NCBI RefSeq assembly: GCF_003121585.1
Contig: NZ_QEOO01000030.1
Coordinates: forward strand, 1-43,206
DNA: 43,206 bases
Reading direction: 5' to 3'
Origin: Nocardioides speluncae
GTDB taxonomy: Bacteria; Actinomycetota; Actinomycetes; Propionibacteriales; Nocardioidaceae
The notes beneath the pieces were generated by a model. That model was not told the DNA's origin and ran no database searches. It saw only the letters and a program-made list of their open reading frames with translations. The position numbers and the translations under genes are program-made. Positions 8,359 to 16,111 of the stretch are shown here, in pieces (positions within the stretch are counted from its first letter, which is position 1; every line of letters begins with the position of its first letter).

Positions 8359-9269
8359 CCAAGTCATCAGGGGGCAGAACCGAGGTACGCGTCGACGTCG
8401 AGGGCCGCACGCTGACCCTGGTGAACCTGGAGAAGGTCCTCTACCCGCAGACCGGGACCACCAAGGGGGAGGTGCTCAACTACTACGCCCAGGTCGCGCC
8501 GGTGTTGCTGCCCCACCTCGCGCACCGCGCGGTGACCCGGATCCGGTGGCCGCACGGCGTGCAGGACATGAGCTTCTTCGAGAAGAACGCGCCGGCCGGT
8601 ACGCCATCGTGGGTGCACACCGTCGAGGTGTCGACGACCGGCAGCCGGACCGCGTCGGGCGAGTCCGGCACCCTCACCTTCCCGATCGTCGACGACCTGG
8701 CAACCCTCACCTGGCTGGTCAACCTGGCCGCGCTGGAGCTGCACGTGCACCAGTGGACCGTGGGCCGCAACGGCCGCCCGAAGCGCCCCAACCGACTGGT
8801 CATCGACCTCGACCCGGGCGAGCCGGCGGGGCTGCACGAGTGCTGCCAGGTCGCGCTCCTGGTCCGCGACAAGCTCGCCGAGCGGAAGCTCGACGCCAAG
8901 CCGGTGAGCAGCGGCAGCAAGGGCGTGCACCTGTACGCCGAGCTGCCCGGCAAGCTGGACTCCGAGGGCACCAGCACGCTTGCCAAGGAGGTTGCCGAGG
9001 AGCTGCAGGGCGAGCACCCGAAGCTGGTGACCGCCACGATGACCAAGTCCCAGCGCCGCGGCAAGGTGTTCCTCGATTGGTCCCAGAACGCCGGCTCCAA
9101 GACCACGATCTCGCCGTACTCGCTGCGCGGGAAGGAGAAGCCCTGGGTGGCCACGCCACACACCTGGGACGAGATCGAGGAGGGCGCCGACGACGAGTTC
9201 GGGCTGGAGCAGACTCGGATGGAGGAGGTTCTGGAGCGGGTTCAGGAGTACGGCGACCTGTTCGCGTGA
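8355..9269 (+). CDS. LigD-type primase/polymerase domain protein (NHEJ)
   Basis: 304 residues covering the archaeo-eukaryotic primase-like polymerase domain of LigD. It fills gaps with ribonucleotides or nucleotides at broken ends held by Ku. Catalytic acidic residues are seen as D151 and D153 in VIDLDPGE and D241 in VFLDWSQN. The 5'-phosphate/nucleotide-binding SSGSKGVHLY is at 185-194 and TKGEVLNYY at 36-44. Start ATG at 8355 overlaps the ligase stop. The usual single LigD chain (polymerase-nuclease-ligase) is thus two separate chains, with the 3'-phosphoesterase domain absent here and probably encoded elsewhere. Confidence 0.93.
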   Translation: MTKSSGGRTEVRVDVEGRTLTLVNLEKVLYPQTGTTKGEVLNYYAQVAPVLLPHLAHRAVTRIRWPHGVQDMSFFEKNAPAGTPSWVHTVEVSTTGSRTASGESGTLTFPIVDDLATLTWLVNLAALELHVHQWTVGRNGRPKRPNRLVIDLDPGEPAGLHECCQVALLVRDKLAERKLDAKPVSSGSKGVHLYAELPGKLDSEGTSTLAKEVAEELQGEHPKLVTATMTKSQRRGKVFLDWSQNAGSKTTISPYSLRGKEKPWVATPHTWDEIEEGADDEFGLEQTRMEEVLERVQEYGDLFA

Positions 9270-9303
9270 TTGCCGTGCGGTGATCCTGGGCAGGAGGGGC
9301 CGC

Positions 9304-10560
9304 ATGAAGCTTCCAGTAGCAGTCGTCGCCGCCCTGACCGCGGCCCTGCTCGCCGTCCCCGCGACCGCGAGCGCCGCCGCCCCCACCTGCTTCGGCAAAC
9401 GAGCCACGATCGTCGGAACCAAGGGCGCCGACCGGCTGGTCGGGACCGACGCCGCCGATGTCATCGTCGGGCGCGGCGGTAAGGACGTGATCAAGGCCGG
9501 CCGTGGCAACGACCTGATCTGCGGCGACTCAGGGGCCGACCGGCTGTACGGCGGCGGAGGGCACGACCGGATCGACGGCGGCTTCGGCACCTACGTCGCC
9601 GACCAGGGCCCGCCGACCCACGGCCCGGACGTGCTCCACGACGTCATCTGGCCGGGCTCCGGCAACGACGTGATCCGGCCGGGCTACGACAACCGCGTGG
9701 TCAACGCCCGCCGCGACCGGATCGTGTACAGCGACGCACCTAAGGCGGTCACCGTCGACGTCGCCCGGCACCAGGTGACCGGGCACGGCCGGGACCGGAT
9801 CGTGCCCCGCCCGGGCGGCAAGGCCGCGGTCGTGGCGTACGTCGGATCTCGGTTCGCCGACCGGATGATCGGCGGAGCCGGCCGGGACGACTTCGACGGC
9901 GGCCGCGGGGGCGACACCCTGCGCGGGAACGGCGGCGCGGACACGCTGGCCGACGGACCGTCGTACTACTGGTCGACCGATCAGGACCGCGACACGCTCG
10001 ACGGTGGCGCCGGACACGACACGGTGTACGCCGGCGGTGGGCGCGACTCGCTGGTGGGTGGGGACGGGTCCGACGCGCTCTACGACTTCGGCCGGTCGGC
10101 GGACCGGATCAGCGCCGGACCGGGCTCGGACCGGGTCGAGGACTACTGGGTGCTGAGCGCCGGGTCGGCCGTGTCCGGTGGCTCGGGCCGCGACGACGTC
10201 ACGCTCCGTCCGCGGCTGCGCTCCGGCGACACCGCCCGGCTCACCGTCGACCTCCGGTCCGGGAGCTCACGGCTCGTGGGCCGCACCACCGTCACCGCCC
10301 GGCTGAGCGGCGTCGAGGACCTCACTGTCCGGGACATGTCGCTCCGCTTCCACGGCACCGGCGCCGACGACATCGTCAGCAACTTCGGGTTCGGCATCCG
10401 GCTGGTGGCCAACGGGTACGCCGGCGACGACGTCTTCTTCGCCGACGGTGGCAACGACGTGGTGGACGGCGCCGGCGGTGAGGACTCCGCGCACGTGGGC
10501 GGTGGCCAGGACCGCTGTGTCGCGATCGAGAACGCCTTCGACTGCGAGTCCAACGGCTAG
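9304..10560 (+). CDS. Secreted RTX-type calcium-binding repeat protein (paralogue 1)
   Basis: 418 residues from the ATG at 9304 (ribosome-binding site AGGAGGGG). Sec signal peptide MKLPVAVVAALTAALLAVPA, then the family hallmark PTCFGKRATIVGT. Two blocks of GGxGxDx(L/I) nonapeptide repeats follow (about 40-95 and 185-300), with a non-repeat segment between (YSDAPKAVTVDVARH). A beta-type domain with STxDLRSG-like and FHGTGADD sequence comes next, then a last repeat block ending AHVGGGQDRCVAIENAFDCE. GGxGxD repeats bind Ca2+ in a parallel beta-roll in known RTX proteins. No catalytic domain or type I secretion signal is evident; export should be by Sec. The three paralogues downstream share this whole layout. 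Confidence 0.88.
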   Translation: MKLPVAVVAALTAALLAVPATASAAAPTCFGKRATIVGTKGADRLVGTDAADVIVGRGGKDVIKAGRGNDLICGDSGADRLYGGGGHDRIDGGFGTYVADQGPPTHGPDVLHDVIWPGSGNDVIRPGYDNRVVNARRDRIVYSDAPKAVTVDVARHQVTGHGRDRIVPRPGGKAAVVAYVGSRFADRMIGGAGRDDFDGGRGGDTLRGNGGADTLADGPSYYWSTDQDRDTLDGGAGHDTVYAGGGRDSLVGGDGSDALYDFGRSADRISAGPGSDRVEDYWVLSAGSAVSGGSGRDDVTLRPRLRSGDTARLTVDLRSGSSRLVGRTTVTARLSGVEDLTVRDMSLRFHGTGADDIVSNFGFGIRLVANGYAGDDVFFADGGNDVVDGAGGEDSAHVGGGQDRCVAIENAFDCESNG

Positions 10561-10820
10561 CCAAAGTGCCCCTGGTTGGGCGCCCGTTCCGGGCTGAGAA
10601 TGGTGCTGCGGCCGTCCGGTGACGCCGTTGTCCCTATGGTCCTGCGAGGCCGTCGGCTAGCCGGGTGCGGGAACCGCGTGGTGGGCCCTTCAATGCTGCC
10701 GATCCGGTCGCCGGTGACGGTGGTCGGTGTGAGCGCGAGGACTAGATTCGCTTGTTGCCCTGGCGGTTCCCCCGGGCGGTCGCACCCAGGAGTGACCGAA
10801 CCGATGGAAGGGAGCAGGTG
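10561..10820 (+). ncRNA. IS110 5' non-coding region, candidate bridge RNA
   Basis: 260 bases between the RTX1 stop and the transposase ATG, with no convincing gene. IS110-group elements carry a structured guide (bridge) RNA in the non-coding end upstream of the recombinase, so this is where it is expected. Left element end and RNA ends cannot be fixed by eye. The octamer GGACTAGA at 10739-10746 recurs at 12176-12183 beyond the transposase, as might be expected for an RNA loop matching an element end. Position and family support the call; no fold was computed. Confidence 0.4.
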
Positions 10821-12104
10821 ATGGTCTTCGCTGAATCACAAGACGATGAGCAGATCATCGAACGGGTAGCGGCGTTGGACATCGGCAAGGCCGAGATCGT
10901 GTGTTGTGTCCGCCTCCCAGCGCCCGATGGCGGCAAGCGTCGGGTGCAGGAGGTGACCACGCACACCACGATGGTCGGTGCGCTGAGCGACCTGGCGGAG
11001 CGGCTGGTCGACCTGCGGGTCGAGCGGGTGGTGATGGAGGCCACCAGCGACTACTGGCGGCCACCGTTCTACCTGTTCCAGGCCCACGGCCTGGACCCGT
11101 GGCTGGTCAACGCCAAGGACGTCAAGCACCTACCCGGGCGCCCGAAGACCGACGTGCTCGATGCGGTGTGGCTGTGCAAGGTCGCCGAACGCCAGATGCT
11201 CCGCGCCAGTTTCGTGCCCCCGCCACCAATCCGCCGGCTGCGGGACCTGACCCGGTACCGGGTCGACCTGGTCGGGGTCCGCGGCGCGGAGAAGAACCGG
11301 GTCGAAAAGCTCCTCGAGGACGCCTGCATCAAGCTCTCTGTGGTTGCCTCCGACATCCACGGAGTATCGGGCCGGGACATGATGGCCGCGATGATCGCCG
11401 GGGAACGCGACCCCAAGAAGCTCGCCGACCTGGCCCGAACCCGGATGCGACCCAAGATCGGGCTCTTCGAGGAAGCGTTCGCCGGGCTCAAGGTCGGCAC
11501 CTTCGACGAGCATCACCGGTTCCTGCTGGCCCGGATGCTAGCCCGGATCGACGCCGTCGACGCCGATATCACCGCACTCGACGCCCAGATCGAGGACCAT
11601 CTGGCCCCTTTCGGTGACGCGGTCGCCCGGCTGGACCAGATCCCCGGGATCGGACCGACCGCAGCCGCGATCATCATCGCCGAGATCGGCACCGACATGA
11701 CCCGGTTCCCCACCCCCGGGCACCTGGCCTCGTGGGCGAAGTTCGCGCCCGGGATCAAGTCCAGCGCCGGCAAGAACAAGGGCAACGGCTCGACCGGGAA
11801 AGGGAACCGCTACCTGGCCCGCGTCCTCGGCGAGGCCGCCGTAGCGGCCGGTCGGACCGATACCTTCCTCGGCGCCCGCTACCGACGCATCGTCCGACGA
11901 CGCGGGAAGAAGAAGGCCATCGTCGCCGTCGGACGATCCATCCTGGTGATCATCTGGCACCTGCAGTCCGACACCGACGCACGGTTCCACGACCTCGGAC
12001 CCGACCACTACGACCGCCACGTCTCCACCACCGCCAAACGCCGCAGCCACGTCCGAGGCCTCCAAGCCCTCGGCTACCACGTCACCCTCCAACCCGCCGC
12101 CTAA
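10821..12104 (+). CDS. IS110-family transposase (DEDD recombinase)
   Basis: 427 residues from the ATG at 10821, preceded by AAGGGAG. The N-terminal RuvC-like DEDD domain shows D20 (ALDIGKAEI), E73 (VVMEATSDYW), D111 and D114 (RPKTDVLDAVWL). A helical region follows. The C-terminal Transposase_20 domain begins at QIPGIGPTAAAIIIAEIG (273-290) and has the serine-bearing KSSAGKNKG (313-321). Length is normal and there is no frameshift, so it looks intact and possibly active. These elements move as circles, guided in the studied members by a bridge RNA, and lack classical terminal inverted repeats. It sits inside an array of RTX paralogues. Confidence 0.95.
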   Translation: MVFAESQDDEQIIERVAALDIGKAEIVCCVRLPAPDGGKRRVQEVTTHTTMVGALSDLAERLVDLRVERVVMEATSDYWRPPFYLFQAHGLDPWLVNAKDVKHLPGRPKTDVLDAVWLCKVAERQMLRASFVPPPPIRRLRDLTRYRVDLVGVRGAEKNRVEKLLEDACIKLSVVASDIHGVSGRDMMAAMIAGERDPKKLADLARTRMRPKIGLFEEAFAGLKVGTFDEHHRFLLARMLARIDAVDADITALDAQIEDHLAPFGDAVARLDQIPGIGPTAAAIIIAEIGTDMTRFPTPGHLASWAKFAPGIKSSAGKNKGNGSTGKGNRYLARVLGEAAVAAGRTDTFLGARYRRIVRRRGKKKAIVAVGRSILVIIWHLQSDTDARFHDLGPDHYDRHVSTTAKRRSHVRGLQALGYHVTLQPAA

Positions 12105-12247
12105 CCCAGCAACGACCTTCCCGGCTCCGCTGCGCTCCGCCGGAAGCTGCCGCCTGCCTGGTCACCGCCATTCTCGGACTAGAACTTTCGGCGCGAACGC
12201 TGCATCTAACCCAGTGACACGTCCGTCACTCTCTTGGGGGAAGCAGC
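12105..12247. other. Downstream IS110 end and RTX2 leader region
   Basis: 143 bases without a gene. It should contain the right end of the IS110 element and the upstream region of the second RTX gene. GGACTAGA at 12176-12183 repeats the octamer at 10739. AGTGAC/GTCACT arms (12213-12218 and 12225-12230) form a small hairpin just before the RTX2 ribosome-binding site GGGGGAAG. The exact IS boundary is not determinable without an empty-site comparison. Confidence 0.4.
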
Positions 12248-13486
12248 ATGCTGAGACTCGCCGTACTCGCCACCACCGCAACCGTAGCCGGACTCCTCGT
12301 CCTCCCACCCGCGACCGCCCAGGCCGCGCCTACCTGCTTCGGCAAGAAGGCCACCATCGTCGGCACCAAGGGTGCCGATCGCCTGGTCGGCACCAGACGT
12401 GCGGACGTCATCGTCGGTCTCGGCGGCGAGGACGTGATCAAGGGCGGCCGCGGCAACGACGTGATCTGCGGCGGCGCCGGCTCCGACGCGATCTTCGGCG
12501 GGGTCGGGCACGACAAGATCAACGGCGGGTTCGGCACGTACCACCTCGACCGCGGTGGGGAATACGTCGTCGGCGACGTCATCTACCCGGGTACCGGCGA
12601 CGACCTGGTCAATGCGATGCACGACAACCGCGCGGTCAACGATCCGCGGGACCGGGTGAGCTACGCCGACTCGCCACGCGGAGTGACGGTGAACGCCACG
12701 GCCAAGACCGTGACCGCGCCCTACCTCGGCACCGACCGGCTCACCGAGACCAACGTCGCGTTCGTCGGCTCGCCGTACCGTGACACCATGCGAGGCAGCC
12801 CGCGGGCCGACCACTTCTGGGGCGCCGGCGGTCCCGACAAGCTCATCGGCGCTGGCGGCAATGACGTCCTCTACGACGACGTGGTGGGTCTGGGGCGGAC
12901 GGCGGACCAGGACTGGCTGCTCGGTGGCGCCGGCCACGACACCCTCACCGCAGGTCCGGGCTCGGATCACCTCGAAGCAGGCGACGGCAACGACGTCGTC
13001 TACGACGGAGGAAGGACGGACGACGAGGTCTTGCTCGGCGCGGGGGACGACTCGCTCCAGGAGTACTGGACCTCCCGGAGCGGCGCCGTGGTCGATGGTG
13101 GACCGGGCCGCGACGAGGTCTATCCGAGCCTGGCGTTCCGGAGGGACGGGAAGGAGTACCTGCCGGCGAGCACCGTCGATCTCCGCTCGGGCGTCGCGAC
13201 GATCCACGCCACGACGCCGGTTACTGTCGAGATCGCGGGCATCGAGGTGCTCCGCTGGGTGGGCGACCTGACCTTCCACGGCACTGCCGCTGACGAGACC
13301 GTCAGCCAGTACGGCAGCGGGCGGCTGGTGGCCTACGGGTACGACGGCGACGACCGGCTGGAGGGATCCGAGCGGAACGATCGTCTGGACGGCGGGCTGG
13401 GCACCGACTATGCCTTCCCGAGCGGCGGCCGGGACCGTTGCGTGTCGATCGAGGAGTTCGAGGGCCGCTGTGAGGTGATCGAGTGA
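12248..13486 (+). CDS. Secreted RTX-type calcium-binding repeat protein (paralogue 2)
   Basis: 412 residues. Signal peptide MLRLAVLATTATVAGLLVLP, then APTCFGKKATIVGTKG. The first GGxGxD block is at about 45-100 (GGRGNDVICGGAGSD). A middle segment contains YADSPRGVTV. The second repeat block is at about 190-275. A module follows with EYWTSRSGAVVDGGPG, STVDLRSGVATI and LTFHGTAADE, and the tail is GGRDRCVSIEEFEGRCE. The architecture matches paralogues 1, 3 and 4 in order and spacing, implying duplication. The stop overlaps the start of the next paralogue, so the two are one transcript. The IS110 element lies directly upstream and may have separated it from paralogue 1. Role unknown; an extracellular Ca2+-stabilised protein is the safest statement. 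Confidence 0.88.
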   Translation: MLRLAVLATTATVAGLLVLPPATAQAAPTCFGKKATIVGTKGADRLVGTRRADVIVGLGGEDVIKGGRGNDVICGGAGSDAIFGGVGHDKINGGFGTYHLDRGGEYVVGDVIYPGTGDDLVNAMHDNRAVNDPRDRVSYADSPRGVTVNATAKTVTAPYLGTDRLTETNVAFVGSPYRDTMRGSPRADHFWGAGGPDKLIGAGGNDVLYDDVVGLGRTADQDWLLGGAGHDTLTAGPGSDHLEAGDGNDVVYDGGRTDDEVLLGAGDDSLQEYWTSRSGAVVDGGPGRDEVYPSLAFRRDGKEYLPASTVDLRSGVATIHATTPVTVEIAGIEVLRWVGDLTFHGTAADETVSQYGSGRLVAYGYDGDDRLEGSERNDRLDGGLGTDYAFPSGGRDRCVSIEEFEGRCEVIE

Positions 13487-14781
13487 TGCGCGACTTCAAG
13501 CGATGCACAGGCTGGACCGGGGCCGCGTTGCTGCTCGCGATGCTGACAGCGCCCGCAGCGGGAGGCGCGGCAGCTGCCGTACCCACCTGCTTCGGCAAGA
13601 AGGCCACGATCGTCGGCACCGAGAAGACCGACCGGCTCTTCGGCACCGACGGCCCGGACGTGATCGTCGGCCGGGGTGGGGACGACGTGATCAAGGGCCG
13701 TGGCGGCGACGACCTGATCTGCGGCAACTACGGCGCAGACCGGTTGTCCGGCGGTCCGGGCCGGGACAGCCTCAACGGCGGGAAGGGAAAGCTCGTCGAC
13801 ATCAGCCCGGGCGACGGTGAGGAGGCGTGGGGCGTCGAGCACGACGTGTTCCTGCCCGGACCCGGCAACGACTACCTGGTTCTGGGTGTCGACAGACGGG
13901 CGACAACCCTCGACCTACCCGACCACGTGAGCTACGCGAACTCGCTCAAGTCCGTGCGCGTCGACATCCCCAACCGCCGGATCACGGGGGAGGGCATCGA
14001 CCTGCTGGCCGGAGCGAGGGTTGCCGTCACCGGGTCAAGCCAGGGAGACGTCATGCTGGGTGGGCCGGGCGCGGACCACTTCCGTGGGCATGGCGGGCCG
14101 GACATCCTCCTGGGCCGCGGTGGCAACGACAGTCTCTTCGACCACACCAGCCCGGACGCCGTCGCCAACGGTGACCGACGGGAACGCGACCGTCTCGAGG
14201 GTGGCGACGGTGACCGGATCGAGTCGCGGGGCGGCATCGACGTACTGATCGGGGGGCCGGGGCGCGACGAGCTCCGGTCCTTCGGGGACTCGCCGGACAT
14301 CGTGCTGGGCGGACCAGGAGGCGACTTCATCCAGGACAACTGGGTCCGGGGGCGGGGCGCGACTGTCGACGGCGGCTCGGGCCACGACACCCTGTGGCCG
14401 GACCTGAGGTTCTGGCAGGACGGCAAGCGGGTCTACCCGCCGACGACCATCGACCTGCGATCGGGCGTGACGACCATCGACGGTGCTGCGACCACGACGA
14501 TGCAGGTCGTGGGCGTGGAGTCGCTGGAGTGGTGGGATGGTGGGGCGCTGACGTTCCACGGCACCGACGCCGACGAGTTCATCGGCCCGACCGACATTGA
14601 ACTGCGAGGGCGCCTGCGGGCCTACGGGTACGGCGGCGACGACGAGTTCGGCGGCTCGGCCCGCGACGACTTCATCGACGGCGGCGCCGGCACCGACTCG
14701 GCCCACACTCACGGCGGGGTGGACCGCTGCATTTCGGTCGAGCAGACGTTCGATCGGGATTCGTGCGAGGTCAACGGCTGA
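13483..14781 (+). CDS. Secreted RTX-type calcium-binding repeat protein (paralogue 3)
   Basis: 432 residues if translation starts at the GTG at 13483, or 431 from the ATG at 13486. Either start overlaps the stop of paralogue 2, and GAGGTGAT upstream serves as ribosome-binding site. N-terminal signal-like segment with AALLLAMLTAPAAGGAAAA, then PTCFGKKATIVGTEK. GGxGxD blocks are at about 55-105 and 190-275, the middle segment has YANSLKSVRVDI, the C-terminal module has TIDLRSGVTTIDG and LTFHGTDADE, and the end is GGVDRCISVEQTFDRDSCE. The signal peptide is longer and more charged at the start (MRDFKRCTGW) than in its siblings. Confidence 0.87.
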   Translation: MMRDFKRCTGWTGAALLLAMLTAPAAGGAAAAVPTCFGKKATIVGTEKTDRLFGTDGPDVIVGRGGDDVIKGRGGDDLICGNYGADRLSGGPGRDSLNGGKGKLVDISPGDGEEAWGVEHDVFLPGPGNDYLVLGVDRRATTLDLPDHVSYANSLKSVRVDIPNRRITGEGIDLLAGARVAVTGSSQGDVMLGGPGADHFRGHGGPDILLGRGGNDSLFDHTSPDAVANGDRRERDRLEGGDGDRIESRGGIDVLIGGPGRDELRSFGDSPDIVLGGPGGDFIQDNWVRGRGATVDGGSGHDTLWPDLRFWQDGKRVYPPTTIDLRSGVTTIDGAATTTMQVVGVESLEWWDGGALTFHGTDADEFIGPTDIELRGRLRAYGYGGDDEFGGSARDDFIDGGAGTDSAHTHGGVDRCISVEQTFDRDSCEVNG

Positions 14782-14785
14782 CCCC

Positions 14786-14818
14786 TGTCAGGTTTTTGTC
14801 AGTCGGTGTGGCTAGCGT
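14786..14818 (+). promoter_or_regulatory. Promoter region of RTX paralogue 4 with TGTCAG direct repeats
   Basis: TGTCAG occurs at 14786-14791 and again at 14797-14802, an 11-base period (one helical turn), as in tandem response-regulator sites. TAGCGT at 14813-14818 is a reasonable -10 about 40 bases before the ATG at 14858. This suggests paralogue 4 has its own regulated promoter. The binding factor is unknown. Confidence 0.4.
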
Positions 14819-14857
14819 GCGATGCACAGCCAGCCGACCCGTCCTCACGGAGGAACG

Positions 14858-16111
14858 ATGCAGAGACTCGCCGTACTTGCCACGCTCGCCGTCTTGTCAG
14901 CTACCGCCGCGCTCATCGCGCCGCTCCCGGTCGCGGCTGGGCCCGCGCCAGCCGCGACCTGCTTCGGAAAGAAGGCCACGATCGTCGGCACCCCTGGTGA
15001 CGACCGGATCTTCGGCACCAACGGTCCGGACGTGATCGTCGGTCTCGGCGGCGACGATGTGATCAAGGGCCTGCGCGGCAACGATCTGATCTGCGGGAAG
15101 GCGGGCGCGGACCGGATCTTCGGCGGGCCCGGCAATGACAAGTTCGACGGCGGCCTGGGCAGCATCGTCACCGACGGGTCGCCCTGGACCATCAACAATG
15201 ACGTCTTCCTGCCTGGGCCCGGCGACGATCTGATCGTCCCGGGGTACGACAAGCGCGCCGGGAGTAACGAGAACGAGTACGACCTGATCGTCTACGCCTC
15301 CGCCGCCCGCGGGGTGCGTGTCGACCTGTCCCGTGGGCGGGTCGCTGGCGAGGGCACCGACCGGCTCACCAGCACGAGGAAGGTCGCCGTGGTGGGATCC
15401 CGGTTCGCCGATCGGATGATCGGAGGTGCCGGGAACGACGCCCTCTACGGGTACGCCGGTGCCGACGTACTCGAGGGCGGTGGCGGCAACGACAAGCTGT
15501 CCGACCACCAGAATCCCTGGACGTTCTCGCGCGGGGAGGGTGCCGATGCCGACCGCCTGCTCGGCGGCGCCGGGGCCGACATCATTGAGGCGAACAAGGG
15601 TGTGGACACGATCTCCGGAGGCAGTGGCCCCGACGAGATCTACGACAGCGGTGCGTCCGCGGACCGGATCTTCGCCGGGCCTGGTGATGACCTCATCTGG
15701 GAGTACTGGACCAGCCAGTCCGGAGCCGAGGTCCAAGGCGGCGACGGCAAGGACTTCCTCCAACCCCATCTGCGCGTCGCCGCCCCGACGACGATCGACC
15801 TACGGTCCGGCGTGACCACGATCGAGGGGAGCTCGACCACGACGCTGCGCGTGTCCGGAGTCGAGGACATCTCCTGGTCGGACGCGCGGTTCACCTTCCA
15901 CGGCACCAGCGCGCCCGAACGGATCTGGATGGACCACTCGTCGAGCGGCCCGCTGGCGGCGTACGGGTACGGCGGCAACGACCTCTTCCATGGCTCTCGC
16001 TTCGACGATCACCTTGACGGCGGCGCTGGGACCGACACCGCTTGGGGAGGCGACGGCGAGGACCGGTGTGTCTCGATCGAGGACGAGGACGACTGCGAGA
16101 TCAGCGACTGA
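14858..16111 (+). CDS. Secreted RTX-type calcium-binding repeat protein (paralogue 4)
   Basis: 417 residues from the ATG at 14858 with ribosome-binding site GGAGGAAC. Signal peptide MQRLAVLATLAVLSATAALI, very like that of paralogue 2, then ATCFGKKATIVGTPGDD. Repeat blocks GGxGxDxI are at about 45-100 and 195-290, middle segment YASAARGVRVDLS, then EYWTSQSGAEVQGGDG, TIDLRSGVTTIEGSSTTT, FTFHGTSAPE and the end GGDGEDRCVSIEDEDDCE. It has a separate upstream promoter-like region, unlike paralogue 3. The last 11 bases overlap the convergent PAP2 gene. Same proposed role and uncertainty as the other array members. Confidence 0.88.
   Translation: MQRLAVLATLAVLSATAALIAPLPVAAGPAPAATCFGKKATIVGTPGDDRIFGTNGPDVIVGLGGDDVIKGLRGNDLICGKAGADRIFGGPGNDKFDGGLGSIVTDGSPWTINNDVFLPGPGDDLIVPGYDKRAGSNENEYDLIVYASAARGVRVDLSRGRVAGEGTDRLTSTRKVAVVGSRFADRMIGGAGNDALYGYAGADVLEGGGGNDKLSDHQNPWTFSRGEGADADRLLGGAGADIIEANKGVDTISGGSGPDEIYDSGASADRIFAGPGDDLIWEYWTSQSGAEVQGGDGKDFLQPHLRVAAPTTIDLRSGVTTIEGSSTTTLRVSGVEDISWSDARFTFHGTSAPERIWMDHSSSGPLAAYGYGGNDLFHGSRFDDHLDGGAGTDTAWGGDGEDRCVSIEDEDDCEISD

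Noticed and set aside
10576..10821. 81-codon frame upstream of the IS110 transposase
   Set aside because: No ribosome-binding site or recognisable domain; the region is better explained as IS110 non-coding end.
9304..16111. Reading the regularly spaced GGxGxD-coding DNA as a CRISPR or tandem satellite
   Set aside because: The periodicity is codon-level repeat of RTX nonapeptides within open frames; units are degenerate and there are no spacers.
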